The position numbers and the translations under genes are program-made. A stretch of 64,000 bases of DNA. Source: Verrucomicrobiota bacterium (GTDB lineage Bacteria > Verrucomicrobiota > Verrucomicrobiia > Verrucomicrobiales > Akkermansiaceae). The stretch covers positions 1 to 64,000 of the forward strand of contig JAFLEH010000016.1 in NCBI GenBank assembly GCA_017301995.1, given 5' to 3'. Position 1 is the stretch's first letter, and every line of letters starts with the position of its first letter. Below are positions 7,805 to 17,110 of this stretch, piece by piece. The notes under the pieces were generated by a model, which was given only the letters and a program-made list of their open reading frames with translations, was not told the DNA's origin and searched no databases.

Positions 7805-10314
7805 TTTCCGGGAGCGGGTGGTGTGGCCGACGGTGGATCGGGCAGCTTCAGTTCGTGGGCTTTGGCGAGCTTTTCCACTTCATCACGGACCGGTTTCCCG
7901 GTTTTCGAGAGGCGGACGAGTTCGGCGGTCAGGGAGGATTTCATCTCCGCCGGATCGCGCGCGGGCAGCGGCGACCATCGCCCGGTTAGGGAGTTGACCG
8001 GCGCGGGTTCCTTCCATTGCAGGCACAGCCGGAGGGTTTCCAACTGAACATCCTCCGGCACCGACGGGTTGCCGGCCAGTTTCAGCAAACGCGCGGCGTT
8101 TTCCGGACCGCCCGCGCGGAAGGCATTGTGAACAATCCGCCGCCAGGCGAACGGCGACCATTTGCGGAGCGGTTGTTCATCCAACAGGAATCCGACCACC
8201 AGCCGCGAATCCGGCAGATCGAGGTCCGTCACGGAGCGGACCGATTCCTCGGCGACCGCCTGATCCTTGTCATTGATGAACGCCGCCGCATCCGCGGTGC
8301 CGATGCCGCGCAGCGCGATTGCGGCACCCAGGCGGACGGCGGGTGACGCGTGGTTTTCCAAACCGGTTAGCATGAGCGGACTTGTCACCATGTGTTGCAG
8401 CGCGAAAGCTCCGGCATGGCGAAGATACGGGTCGGCATTGTTGTTTGCAGTTAGAAAATCGCAGACCGCCCCGTAGAGCCCGGCGGCTTTCAGGTTGCCG
8501 ATGGCGATGGCGGCATAATAGCGCACCCGCGGCGATTCGTCGGCGAGCAACGCGGCCAGCGGAAGCTCCTCAGGAGCGAGAACCGGGCCGAGTTTGGCGT
8601 TCAATTCCGGGTGGAGAGGATCGGCTTCGCGAGCCATCCGGTTGGGTCCGTCCGCGAGCATCCGGAGGGCCTCCGCCCGGACTTCGGCGTCGGTGTGCTT
8701 CAGCAGGCGCACCAGAGCCTTGGCGGCGTTGACGCGGGTTTCTTGTTCGGGAATGGCGGCGAAACCGTCGGTGACGGGAAGCGGCGCACCCCGGCCGCAG
8801 CGGGCGAGGATGCCGGTGCCCCAGATCCCGTGCCGGCGTTCGATGGGGTTGGAGGACGCGATCGCCTCGCCAAACTTCGCCAGCGCGTCGGGCTTGCGCG
8901 AGAGAGCCACCTCGGAGAGCAGACGGATCCTCAGGTCCGCGTGTTTGAGCAAGCCGGCGAGTTTCTTTGAGTCCATGGCATCGAAGTCCTGGCTGGCGAG
9001 CGAAGCGGCTTCTTTGGCGGCGGCAACTTCGAAGGTGTGCTCGCCGGCGTCCAGCGTGAGCAGGCGTTTTCCCGGACCATCGGCGATGAGCAGGCGGCCG
9101 TCCCAGGTGAAGACCGCGTCAGTTGCGGTTAGACCGGTGGCGAGGTGGCGGGTGTCGGCCAGTTTCATGCCCGCGCCATCCGGCACAACCGAAAGCGATA
9201 GAATGCCCGAAACGGAGGGATCCGCGCGATCATCGCAGACCAGAATCCGGCCGGCCTCGCTTTCCAACACTCCCGTTCCCGGATGGGCGGCGATCGCGAC
9301 CGGATTGCCTCCCAGATGGGCGACCGGCGGGACCCCATAGGCCGCGCCCGATTTTCCGGCGGTCTCCCACAAGCGCTCCGCGTCCCACGGTTGGGGATGG
9401 GATTTCGGCAGTTCGAGCGAACCCCGCTGTCCGGCGAGCGCCCAGTAACCGAGACGCCACCCCGAATCACCGCCCTCGACCAGATAGATCAGGCGCGGCG
9501 GATCGCCGGATGCGCTTCCCGCGTCCACGGTGAACGCGTTTCCCGAAGCGTCGAACACGATGCCTCGCGGGTTTCTCAGACCACGATGATAGATCTCGAA
9601 ACCGGATCCGTCCATTTCCATCCGGAACGCGCAGCCTTGGTCGGGCAGCGATCGGACGGAACCATCCGCCGCCGTGAAATGGAAACCCTGATCGCCGGTG
9701 ACGCCGTAGAGACGTCCGTCCGGACCTAACGCCAGCCCCTGCGTTCCATGTCCGGCCGTCACCGTGTGCAGGCCGAAGCCGTCCAACAACCGGGTGGGCT
9801 TGCCATCGGGCGTCGGGATGACCCAGCCGTTAGGCGATGCCGCGAGCAGGACGGTTTTCCCGACGCAGCAGATCGCCGCGGACGGCGCTTCCGGAGCGGG
9901 TTTGAACGGCTCTGCGGCGAGCGGTTTCCCGTCGAAAACCCCATCTCCGTCCGGATCGGTGAAACGAAGAAACCGCAGCGGAATTCCGATGCGGGGGCGC
10001 GGAGTGTTGTCCTTCCATTTCTCCAACAGTTTCCCGCGATGGCCGGGGAGCGTCGAGGCGAGGTCGTCGGTTAGCCATGGAATGGCCCTCTCGGCCTGGG
10101 AGGTCTCCTCGTCCGACGCTTCGGCGATCAGAAATCCGCCCTGGGGATCCGCGGCGATGCGGACCGGACGGCCCGCCAGCGATTGCTTGGCGAGCTTGAC
10201 GGGCTGCAGTGTGGTGTGCGGGGGCACGACCGGCTCCCCGCCGCGTGCGGCAAGGCAACCGATCGCGAGACAACCCGGCAACAGGAGAAATCGAGGCAGT
10301 GTGAAATCGAACAC
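7801..10314 (-). CDS. PVC-type membrane-bound dehydrogenase-like beta-propeller protein with HEAT repeats
   Basis: An exported protein of about 837 residues. A GTG at 10314 precedes a hydrophobic signal (LPRFLLLPGCLAIGCLAARG, possibly a lipobox). Residues about 30-400 form a six-bladed propeller of the PVC membrane-bound dehydrogenase type, with RFTDPDGDGVFDG, GHGTQGLALGPDGRLYGVTGDQG and GLRNPRGIVFDASGNAFTVDAGS. HEAT-like helices follow (residues about 430-780, e.g. ETRVNAAKALVRLLKHTDAEVRAEAL). Most relatives end with a CxxCH heme domain; none is found here. It likely acts in the periplasm on a sugar or polymer-derived alcohol. It diverges from thuA, 108 bp away. A longer in-frame extension toward 11475 exists but runs antisense through that gene. 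Confidence 0.75.
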   Translation of the reverse strand: MFDFTLPRFLLLPGCLAIGCLAARGGEPVVPPHTTLQPVKLAKQSLAGRPVRIAADPQGGFLIAEASDEETSQAERAIPWLTDDLASTLPGHRGKLLEKWKDNTPRPRIGIPLRFLRFTDPDGDGVFDGKPLAAEPFKPAPEAPSAAICCVGKTVLLAASPNGWVIPTPDGKPTRLLDGFGLHTVTAGHGTQGLALGPDGRLYGVTGDQGFHFTAADGSVRSLPDQGCAFRMEMDGSGFEIYHRGLRNPRGIVFDASGNAFTVDAGSASGDPPRLIYLVEGGDSGWRLGYWALAGQRGSLELPKSHPQPWDAERLWETAGKSGAAYGVPPVAHLGGNPVAIAAHPGTGVLESEAGRILVCDDRADPSVSGILSLSVVPDGAGMKLADTRHLATGLTATDAVFTWDGRLLIADGPGKRLLTLDAGEHTFEVAAAKEAASLASQDFDAMDSKKLAGLLKHADLRIRLLSEVALSRKPDALAKFGEAIASSNPIERRHGIWGTGILARCGRGAPLPVTDGFAAIPEQETRVNAAKALVRLLKHTDAEVRAEALRMLADGPNRMAREADPLHPELNAKLGPVLAPEELPLAALLADESPRVRYYAAIAIGNLKAAGLYGAVCDFLTANNNADPYLRHAGAFALQHMVTSPLMLTGLENHASPAVRLGAAIALRGIGTADAAAFINDKDQAVAEESVRSVTDLDLPDSRLVVGFLLDEQPLRKWSPFAWRRIVHNAFRAGGPENAARLLKLAGNPSVPEDVQLETLRLCLQWKEPAPVNSLTGRWSPLPARDPAEMKSSLTAELVRLSKTGKPVRDEVEKLAKAHELKLPDPPSATPPAPGK

Positions 10315-10422
10315 GGCGCCAGCCAAGCACACCCGCACCCGGAGAACAAGCCCGGCTGAAGGAAGGATTTCTCCGAAGGTGATATTTTCCGCGATCCGGA
10401 GCCGTAATATCCGTCTCCCAAT

Positions 10423-11196
10423 ATGAAACCATCCTCCGTTTTCCGTCCGGCCACGCTGGTGGCAGGCTGTTTTGCCGTTTGTTCGCTGGCCGCCATGGCC
10501 GAGCCCGCCGTGCTCATTTACACCCGCAACCATGTCACCAACGGCACGGGTTTCGTCCACGACAACATCGCCACCAGCGTCGCCGCGGTGAAGGAACTGT
10601 GCGGGGAAAAGGGCATCAAGAGCGAATCGTCCGATGATCCCGCCGTGTTCACCAAGGACAATCTGGCCAAGTTCAAGGCGGTCATTTTCTGCAACTCCAA
10701 CAACGAGGCGTTTGCCACCCCGGAGCAGAGCAAAGCCTTCACCGAATACGTCGAAAACGGCGGCGGATTCGTCGGCATTCACTCGGCTTCCGGCTCGGAA
10801 CGGAAAAACCCGGACTTCAAGCGGATTCTGGGCGGCACCTTCAAATGGCACACGCCCAACCAAAAATTCTCCGTCGTCGTCGCCGATCCGAAACATCCGT
10901 CCGCGGAAGGAATTCCCGCCACATGGACCTGGAAGGACGAAGGCTACCTCTGCGACCTCGTTCCCGGCCTGCACGTCATTCTGGAAATGGACACCACCAG
11001 CGTCGCCACCCCGCCACGCGAAAAATGGGCGCTGAAATTCGAAGGCAACCGTTTTCCCCTCGCCTGGTGCCACGAGGTCGGCAAAGGCCGCAGCTTCTAC
11101 ACCGCCCTCGGCCACGATATAGCGTCCTACGCGGACCCGCATTTCCGCAAGCACATCCAGGGCGGCATCCTCTGGACCCTCGGCATGGCAAAGTGA
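10423..11196 (+). CDS. Exported ThuA-like domain protein
   Basis: A 257-residue protein with a signal peptide (cleavage probably after SLAAMA, residue 25). The rest is a ThuA-like glutamine-amidotransferase fold: AVLIYTRNHVTNGTGFVHDN, a Rossmann-like strand FKAVIFCNSNNEAF, the turn YVENGGGFVGIHSASG, KWHTPNQKF and the C-terminal GRSFYTALGHDIASYADPHFRKHI. ThuA-like proteins in this phylum are typically secreted partners in carbohydrate catabolism; the reaction is not established. It starts 28 bp upstream of an oxidoreductase and is divergent from the propeller-HEAT gene, so the intervening 108 bp should hold both promoters. Confidence 0.88.
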   Translation: MKPSSVFRPATLVAGCFAVCSLAAMAEPAVLIYTRNHVTNGTGFVHDNIATSVAAVKELCGEKGIKSESSDDPAVFTKDNLAKFKAVIFCNSNNEAFATPEQSKAFTEYVENGGGFVGIHSASGSERKNPDFKRILGGTFKWHTPNQKFSVVVADPKHPSAEGIPATWTWKDEGYLCDLVPGLHVILEMDTTSVATPPREKWALKFEGNRFPLAWCHEVGKGRSFYTALGHDIASYADPHFRKHIQGGILWTLGMAK

Positions 11197-11224
11197 CGCA
11201 ATCATCCACCAACCAACCAACCCC

Positions 11225-12628
11225 ATGAACCCGACCCAACCCAACCGCCGCCAATTCCTCCGCACCGCCGGCCTCGCCGGTGCCGCGATCGGATTTCCCA
11301 CCATCATCCCGGCCCGCGTGCTCGGCGCGGACGCGCCTAGCAAGAAAATCAACATCCTCCAGATCGGCTGCGGCCGGATCGGCCGCGACATGGACATGCC
11401 CGGCATTCTCCGCCAGGACGCCGCGCGGCTCGTGGCCGTCTGCGACCTGGACTCGCTGCGCGTGACCGATGCCAAGACGATGATCGAGGGCCACTACGCG
11501 AAGAAAAAGGTCTCTCTAACCGTCGGCACCTACGGCGACTACCGCAAGGCGCTGCAGCATCCGGACATCGACGCCGTTTCCGTCAGCACGCCCGACCACT
11601 GGCACGCCGAACCGGTGATCGCCGCCGCGCTGATGGGCAAGGACATCTACGTGCAGAAGCCGCTTTCGATGACCCTCAAGGAAGGCCGCGCGGTGAGCGA
11701 TGTGATCAAGGCCAAGAACCGGATCTTCCAGATTGGCAGCCAACAACGGTCCGGCGCGCAGTTCCGGATCGCTTGCGAAATGGTCCGCAACGGCCGCATC
11801 GGCAAGCTCCATACCGTCCGCATCGGCCTGCCCAGCGACCCCTCCGGCGGCAGCACCGAAGTCATTCCGGTGCCGTCGAATTTCAACTACGCGATGTGGC
11901 TGGGCTACACGCCGGACGCACCCTACACCAAGGACCGCACCCATCCGCAGGGGAAAGATATCAAGACCCGCTACGGCGAACGCCCCGGTTGGCTGCGGAT
12001 CGAGGATTACTGCCTGGGCATGATCACCGGTTGGGGATCCCACCATGTGGACATCGCCCACTGGGGCATGGACACCGAGCACACCGGCCCGGTTTCGATC
12101 ACCGGCAAGGCCGAGTTCCCGAAATCCGGCCTCTGGACGGTTCACGGTCCCTATCACATCGAGGCGACTTATGCGAACGGCGTGACCATGATCATCGACC
12201 ACACCTTCCCCAACGGCGTCCGCTTCGAGGGCAGCGACGGATGGATCTTCGTCACCCGCGGCGCGGAACGCGTGACCGCATCCGACCCGGTGCCCAAGGG
12301 AGCCGCCGCCAAAGCGCTCCAGGCCAGCAAGCCGGAAATTCTCAGCACTCCGCTCGGTGAGAAGGAGATCCACCTCCACGAAAGCCCCAAGGGCGACCAC
12401 CATCTCGACTGGATCACCGCCATGCAGACCCGCAAGCCCGCCGTGACCACCGCCGAGATCGCCCACCGGTCCACCAGCGCCTGCATCATCGGCTGGGCCG
12501 CCATGAAGCTCGGCCGGAAAATCACTTGGGATCCGGCCAAGGAGGAATTCGTCAACGACGAGGCCGCCAACGCCCTGCGCTCCCGCCCGCAACGCGCGCC
12601 TTACGGGATTGATAACATGAAAAAATAA
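11225..12628 (+). CDS. Tat-exported Gfo/Idh/MocA-family oxidoreductase
   Basis: A 467-residue NAD(P)-dependent dehydrogenase of the Gfo/Idh/MocA family, acting on sugars or sugar derivatives. The N-terminus NRRQFLRTAGLAGAAIGFP is a twin-arginine signal, so the folded, cofactor-loaded enzyme is exported. The nucleotide-binding strand INILQIGCGRIGRD and the AVCDLD acid follow. The catalytic EKP-like motif appears as DIYVQKPLSMTLKE, with the Glu replaced by Gln, which is common in exported PVC members. GSQQRSGAQFRIACEMVRNGRIGKL and the C-terminal IIGWAAMKLGRKITWDP are also typical. It forms an apparent operon with thuA. Confidence 0.92.
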   Translation: MNPTQPNRRQFLRTAGLAGAAIGFPTIIPARVLGADAPSKKINILQIGCGRIGRDMDMPGILRQDAARLVAVCDLDSLRVTDAKTMIEGHYAKKKVSLTVGTYGDYRKALQHPDIDAVSVSTPDHWHAEPVIAAALMGKDIYVQKPLSMTLKEGRAVSDVIKAKNRIFQIGSQQRSGAQFRIACEMVRNGRIGKLHTVRIGLPSDPSGGSTEVIPVPSNFNYAMWLGYTPDAPYTKDRTHPQGKDIKTRYGERPGWLRIEDYCLGMITGWGSHHVDIAHWGMDTEHTGPVSITGKAEFPKSGLWTVHGPYHIEATYANGVTMIIDHTFPNGVRFEGSDGWIFVTRGAERVTASDPVPKGAAAKALQASKPEILSTPLGEKEIHLHESPKGDHHLDWITAMQTRKPAVTTAEIAHRSTSACIIGWAAMKLGRKITWDPAKEEFVNDEAANALRSRPQRAPYGIDNMKK

Positions 12629-12713
12629 GAGGCCGGAGCGATGGCCTAACAGTAATTGGGGTGCCTCCGGCTTTTGGCTTGCGCCGGAGGCTCGGGTGTG
12701 CTTTCATTCGCCC

Positions 12714-13289
12714 ATGACCGCACTGCAAAAACCCGCTCCCATCAGCGTGGAGGAGTATCTCACCGGCGAGGAACTCAGCCCGGTGAAGCACGAGTACATC
12801 GGCGGCGAGGTCCATGCGATGTCCGGTGCCACAAACGGCCACAACGAAATCGCGGTGAACGCGCTGCTGTCGTTGGGTTTCCAGCTACGCGGCAAACCTT
12901 GCCGGCCCTTCAACAGCGACACGAAGGTTCGCATCGATCTCGGAAGCCACACGCGTTTCTACTATCCGGACGTGATGGTGGTCTGTCATCCGAATCCTCG
13001 GTCCGACCATTTCCAGGATCACCCGGTGGTGGTGATCGAGGTTGCCAGCGAATCCACCCGACGGATCGACCGCGGGGAAAAGGCTGACACCTACATGCGG
13101 ATTCCCTCGCTGAAAGTGCTGCTGCTGGTGGAGGCGGAATCGATCGGAGTCAGCGTCTGGCGCCGCGGTACCGATGGGGCGTTCGCGATGGAGCGGTATG
13201 ATGATCCGGCGGCGGTGATCGCGCTCCCGGAGATCGAAGCGGATCTTCCGCTCGTGGAGCTGTATGGAAACGTCCACGCCGCGGGCTGA
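12714..13289 (+). CDS. Uma2-family (DUF820) putative endonuclease
   Basis: A 191-residue PD-(D/E)xK-fold protein of the Uma2 family. Visible elements are SVEEYLTGEELSPVKHEYIGGEVHAMSGAT, the metal-binding acid in FYYPDVMVVC, and the catalytic pair VVVIEVASESTRRID with a downstream Lys in RGEKADTYMRI. Members are widespread in cyanobacteria and PVC bacteria; most have no proven substrate. I start at ATG 12714 (MTALQKPAPISVEEYL), since the family normally begins near this point; a GTG 18 bp upstream is in frame. It has its own short upstream spacer and does not look cotranscribed with the oxidoreductase. Confidence 0.88.
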   Translation: MTALQKPAPISVEEYLTGEELSPVKHEYIGGEVHAMSGATNGHNEIAVNALLSLGFQLRGKPCRPFNSDTKVRIDLGSHTRFYYPDVMVVCHPNPRSDHFQDHPVVVIEVASESTRRIDRGEKADTYMRIPSLKVLLLVEAESIGVSVWRRGTDGAFAMERYDDPAAVIALPEIEADLPLVELYGNVHAAG

Positions 13290-13342
13290 GCGGCATTTGC
13301 TTTCCGCTTGCTATCATGGAGGGTCCGTTGGAGACTCCCGCC

Positions 13343-13642
13343 ATGCAGCATCACGTGTATTTCTGGCTGAAGGATGAGGTCAAGGACGCCGCCGCCCGTG
13401 CGGAGTTCGAGGCGGGACTGGCGACGTTGTTCGAAATCCCGGAGGTGGCCGGCGGCCGTTGGGCCGTGCCGGCCGTCGTTGAACTGCGCCCGGTCGTGGA
13501 CCAGTCGTGGGACTACGCGCTGACAATGGATTTCAACTCGCTGGAGGATCAGTTTGTCTATCAGGACCATCCCGCCCACCACGCGTTCATTGAGGCCCAC
13601 AAGGACCGCTGGGCCCGGGTGCTGGTGATGGACCTGGCCTAA
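13343..13642 (+). CDS. Dabb-family (stress-responsive A/B barrel) protein
   Basis: A 99-residue protein of the dimeric alpha/beta barrel family: MQHHVYFWLKDEVKDAA, a central TLFEIPEV and the C-terminal DFNSLEDQFVYQDHPAHHAFIEAHKDRWARV. Such proteins form small dimeric barrels; some bind ligands or act in stress, but no reaction can be assigned. ATG 13343 is preceded by GGAG nine bases upstream, so I prefer it to the in-frame ATG at 13316. The stop lies 6 bp before the ygiQ start, indicating a shared transcript. Confidence 0.85.
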   Translation: MQHHVYFWLKDEVKDAAARAEFEAGLATLFEIPEVAGGRWAVPAVVELRPVVDQSWDYALTMDFNSLEDQFVYQDHPAHHAFIEAHKDRWARVLVMDLA

Positions 13643-13648
13643 CCGCCG

Positions 13649-15415
13649 ATGAAACCGCGCCCACGCCCCACGCGCCCGGATCCCCGCGGGTTTCTCCCGA
13701 TGTCCCGCGCGGAGATGGACGCGCGCGGTTGGGAGGAACTCGACGTGCTGCTCATCACGGGCGATGCCTACGTGGACCATCCGTCGTTCGGCGCGGCGAT
13801 GATCGGGCGGGTGCTGGAGTCGATGGACCTGCGGGTGGGCATCGTGGCGCAGCCGGATTGGAAATCGCCGGACGCGATCCAGGTGATGGGCCGGCCCAGA
13901 TTGTTCACCGGTGTCACCGCCGGCAATCTGGACTCGATGCTTTCCAACTACACCGCGGCCCGCCACAAGCGGAAACAGGACGTCTATAGTCCAGGCGGCG
14001 CGCCCGGCCGCAGGCCTAACCACGCGGCCGTCGTTTACTCCCAACTCGCGCGCCGCGCGTTTCCCGGCGTGCCGGTGATCCTCGGCGGCATGGAGGCCAG
14101 CATGCGCCGCGTGGCCCACTACGACTACTGGGAGGACAAGCTCCGCCCCTCCATCCTAACCGATTCGAAGGCCGATCTGCTGGTCTATGGCATGGGCGAG
14201 CGTGCCGTGCGGATCATCGCCGCGAGACTGCGCGACGGCAATCCGGATCTAACCGGCATCCCCGGCACCGCCCGGCTGTTGGGCGGAAAAGCCACCGCCG
14301 CCGCGGATTTCTCGGGGTGCGTGGTGCTGCCGTCGTGGGAGGAATTGCAGGCGGACAAACAACTGCTGCTCAAGCTGACCCGCGTCACCGAGGCCCAACA
14401 AACACCCTATTCGGGAAAACGTCTCGTCCAGATGCACGGCGGCCGCGCCGTATGGATGGAGCCTCCCGCCCTGCCCGTGGATGGCGCGGAACTCGATGAG
14501 TTATATGAATATCCGTTCCAACGCCTGGCCCATCCGTCCTATCGGGAGCCGGTTCCGGGGTTCGCGACGATCAAGGACTCGGTGATCGTTTCGCGAGGCT
14601 GCGCGGGCGGCTGCACCTTCTGCGGGCTCGGTCTGCATCAGGGGAAATTTCTATCAAGCCGGAGCGTGGATTCGGTGCTCAAGGAAGTGCGGCGGATGGC
14701 CGATTCCGAGGATTTCCGCGGCACGGTTTCCGATCTTGGCGGCCCCACCGCCAACCTCTATGGAGCGCGCAACGGCCACACCGAGGCCTGCCACAACTGC
14801 CACCGGCCGAGCTGCCTGTGGCCCACGATCTGCCCGCACTTCGGCATCGACCCCGCGCCCGGGCTGGAAATGTTGCGCGGCGCGCGGCAGGTGCCGGGCG
14901 TGAAACACGTGTTCGTCCAATCCGGCATCCGCATGGATGTTGCGGTTAGAACGCCGGAATACATGAAGGAACTGGTGACCCACCACGTTTCCGGGCACCT
15001 GAAGGTCGCGCCGGAACACCTCCATCCGGACGTGCTGCGCCGCATGCGCAAACCCGCGGGGGATTTTCCCGCCTTCATGGAGCAATTCCACGAAATGAGC
15101 GCCGCCGCGGGCAAAGAGCAATATCTCGTGCCGTACTTCATCTCCAGCTTTCCCGGATGCACCGAAAAGGAAATGGGTGTCGTCGAGGATTTCCTCAAAC
15201 GCGAACGCTGGAATCTCCAACAGGTCCAGGATTTCATCCCGCTGCCGATGACCGCCTCCGCCGCGATGTATGTCACCGGCCTCGACATCAACACCGGCAA
15301 ACCCATCCCCGTGGTCCGCAACGCCGGCGACCGCGAAAAACAAAAACGGATGTTCCGCCCTAACCAACCCACCGCGCGCAGACCCGCCGGAAATCCGCTC
15401 GACACGGTCGATTAG
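13649..15415 (+). CDS. YgiQ family radical SAM protein
   Basis: A 588-residue radical S-adenosylmethionine protein of the YgiQ (UPF0313) family. The N-terminal cobalamin-binding-like region starts GFLPMSRAEMDARGWEELDVLLITGDAYVDHPSFG. The Fe-S motif is VSRGCAGGCTFCGLG (CxxxCxxC, about residue 315). Further landmarks are LGGPTANLYG, the extra cysteine group CHNCHRPSCLWPTIC, HLKVAPEHLHPDVLRRMRKP and FISSFPGCTEKEM. Its substrate is unknown. All expected regions are present, and the protein is shorter than E. coli YgiQ (739) mainly at the C-terminus, which here ends shortly after the fold (MFRPNQPTARR). Confidence 0.92.
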   Translation: MKPRPRPTRPDPRGFLPMSRAEMDARGWEELDVLLITGDAYVDHPSFGAAMIGRVLESMDLRVGIVAQPDWKSPDAIQVMGRPRLFTGVTAGNLDSMLSNYTAARHKRKQDVYSPGGAPGRRPNHAAVVYSQLARRAFPGVPVILGGMEASMRRVAHYDYWEDKLRPSILTDSKADLLVYGMGERAVRIIAARLRDGNPDLTGIPGTARLLGGKATAAADFSGCVVLPSWEELQADKQLLLKLTRVTEAQQTPYSGKRLVQMHGGRAVWMEPPALPVDGAELDELYEYPFQRLAHPSYREPVPGFATIKDSVIVSRGCAGGCTFCGLGLHQGKFLSSRSVDSVLKEVRRMADSEDFRGTVSDLGGPTANLYGARNGHTEACHNCHRPSCLWPTICPHFGIDPAPGLEMLRGARQVPGVKHVFVQSGIRMDVAVRTPEYMKELVTHHVSGHLKVAPEHLHPDVLRRMRKPAGDFPAFMEQFHEMSAAAGKEQYLVPYFISSFPGCTEKEMGVVEDFLKRERWNLQQVQDFIPLPMTASAAMYVTGLDINTGKPIPVVRNAGDREKQKRMFRPNQPTARRPAGNPLDTVD

Positions 15416-15422
15416 CTGGGTC

Positions 15423-16274
15423 ATGACCATGGGAAACCTGACTCCAGACATGGCGCTATTTGACTTCAAACTCCGGCCTCTGCACGAAGTCCAGCCGTGG
15501 GGCGGTATGGACGGACCGGATGATCTGTGCCTCCACTGGTTCGGGTTGACCGACGGGTGTTTCTCCATCGACTGCGGAATCGCGCGGCTTTTCCAATACA
15601 CGCCGGAAATGCTCGTCAAATGGGAAATTCCCTCTCCGGATGAATGGAATCCAACCGCTTGGGTGGACTATCCGATCATCCGCCTGTATGAGGATGTCAT
15701 CGACTTGCTGCAACACGTCCTCGTGGAGCTTCCGAGCGACTTTCATCGGCTTGTCTCGGATGTGGCGTCCCACCGGGCGTGGCGGGAGAACCTGCGCCAG
15801 ATCGCAGAGTCGGATGATTGGGACGAAGGGGACGAAGATATGTCCCAATGCTACCTGCTGGTGTTGCAGTGGATGGGCTATCGCAAATTGGATAGCAGCT
15901 ATCTGGTTGATGGCCCGGAGACTTGGTTCTGGCGCCATTCGGATGAGATATACGTCCTGTGGGATAACGAAGATTCGGTCGCCGACGGGTTCCCGCGTTG
16001 GACCGCGGCGTCCGGCGTGATCAGCATGTCCGTTGAGCGGTTCCTTGGTGAAGTCGAGTCGTTCCATCACAGGCTGATGGCCTCGATGCAGGATCGGATT
16101 CACGAGATCGCCTTTGCCAATCCATTCAAGGGGGTGAAGATCGACATTCCCTATCTTTTCCTTGTGCAGAAACAGCGGGAGCGATCCCTCGCAAACGCGC
16201 TTGCCGCCGCGCCGGAGGAGCCCGATTGGGAAAAGGTGCGCCACGCGATGAGGATGCTGGGCTGCGCGATTTAG
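15423..16274 (+). CDS. DUF5984 family protein
   Basis: A 283-residue cytoplasmic protein. LFDFKLRPLHEVQPWG, LHWFGLTDGCFSIDCG and VDYPIIRLYEDVIDLL match what I recall of DUF5984, a family of unknown function found next to metabolic or immunity-like genes in many bacteria. It is acidic and tryptophan-rich with no signal peptide. The start ATG 15423 lies 7 bp after the ygiQ stop; an alternative ATG six bases later is in frame. Base composition is somewhat lower in GC than its neighbours (e.g. GAT/GAG-rich, AT third positions), hinting at acquisition, but this is a visual impression. Confidence 0.75.
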   Translation: MTMGNLTPDMALFDFKLRPLHEVQPWGGMDGPDDLCLHWFGLTDGCFSIDCGIARLFQYTPEMLVKWEIPSPDEWNPTAWVDYPIIRLYEDVIDLLQHVLVELPSDFHRLVSDVASHRAWRENLRQIAESDDWDEGDEDMSQCYLLVLQWMGYRKLDSSYLVDGPETWFWRHSDEIYVLWDNEDSVADGFPRWTAASGVISMSVERFLGEVESFHHRLMASMQDRIHEIAFANPFKGVKIDIPYLFLVQKQRERSLANALAAAPEEPDWEKVRHAMRMLGCAI

Positions 16275-16480
16275 CACGCCCCATCGGCACCGCCTGTGCG
16301 TGGCGCGCGGGAAGGATTCGGGGGCGGCCGTCCCCATCGCCCCGCGGGCCACCCGTTTTTTCGGTTTACCCGCTTGACGGGAACGGCGGGCGGGGATTAT
16401 CCCTCGGGGCACCCGGTCGCGCAAGGCCTCCAAGCCCCCGTTTCCGGACGGCACTGCCCATTTTCCATCCACCGAAACGC

Positions 16481-17110
16481 ATGGCGATCGATCAAAAACT
16501 CGCGGACGAGCTGAAATCCCAAGGGGTGCATGTCACCTCGCTGGAGGGCCTGATCAACTGGGGGCGCTCCAGCTCGCTGTGGCCGCTCCAGTTCGGCCTG
16601 GCCTGCTGCGCGATCGAGATGATCGCCGCCACCATGGCCAAATACGACATGGCCCGCTTCGGAGCCGAGGTGTTCCGCCCCTCGCCGCGCCAGGCGGACC
16701 TGATGATCGTCGCGGGCACCGTCACCAAGAAAATGGCCCCGCAGGTCGTCCGCCTCTACAACCAGATGGCCGAGCCGAAATACGTGATCGCCATGGGCGC
16801 CTGCGCGATTTCCGGCGGGCCCTTCAAGGACGGCTACAACGTGCTCAAAGGCGTGGACCGCTATATCCCGGTGGACATTTCCATCCCCGGCTGCCCGCCG
16901 CGGCCGGAAGCCCTGCTCAACGGGCTGATCGCCCTGCGCGAGAAAATCGGCCGGGAAAAACTCGTGGGCCCGCACCGTGCCCGCCACGCCGACCCCAAGG
17001 GCGCCGCGCAGCTTCCGGTGCCGGAGTTCGGCCCGCACGACCTGCAACCCGCCTTCAACCCCGACGTGTGGAGCCCGCCCACCATCGTCCGCGACCCTGA
17101 TACCCAATGA
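16481..17110 (+). CDS. nuoB: NADH-quinone oxidoreductase subunit B
   Basis: A 209-residue complex I peripheral-arm subunit carrying cluster N2, the last Fe-S centre before quinone. All four ligands are present: the adjacent pair in FGLACCAIEM, the Cys of MGACAISGG and the Cys of PGCPPRPEALLNG. WGRSSSLWPLQFGLACC and FRPSPRQADLMIVAGTVT are family signatures. ATG 16481 (MAIDQKLADEL) fits the usual start; a longer frame upstream is noncoding. TTGACG at 16374 with TTATCC 17 bases on is a possible promoter. The stop overlaps nuoC as ATGA. No nuoA lies upstream. Confidence 0.95.
   Translation: MAIDQKLADELKSQGVHVTSLEGLINWGRSSSLWPLQFGLACCAIEMIAATMAKYDMARFGAEVFRPSPRQADLMIVAGTVTKKMAPQVVRLYNQMAEPKYVIAMGACAISGGPFKDGYNVLKGVDRYIPVDISIPGCPPRPEALLNGLIALREKIGREKLVGPHRARHADPKGAAQLPVPEFGPHDLQPAFNPDVWSPPTIVRDPDTQ

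Noticed and set aside
10315..11475. Long N-terminal extension of the minus-strand propeller-HEAT gene
   Set aside because: It runs antisense through the thuA gene and the start of the oxidoreductase, has no domain content, and a signal peptide occurs at 10314.
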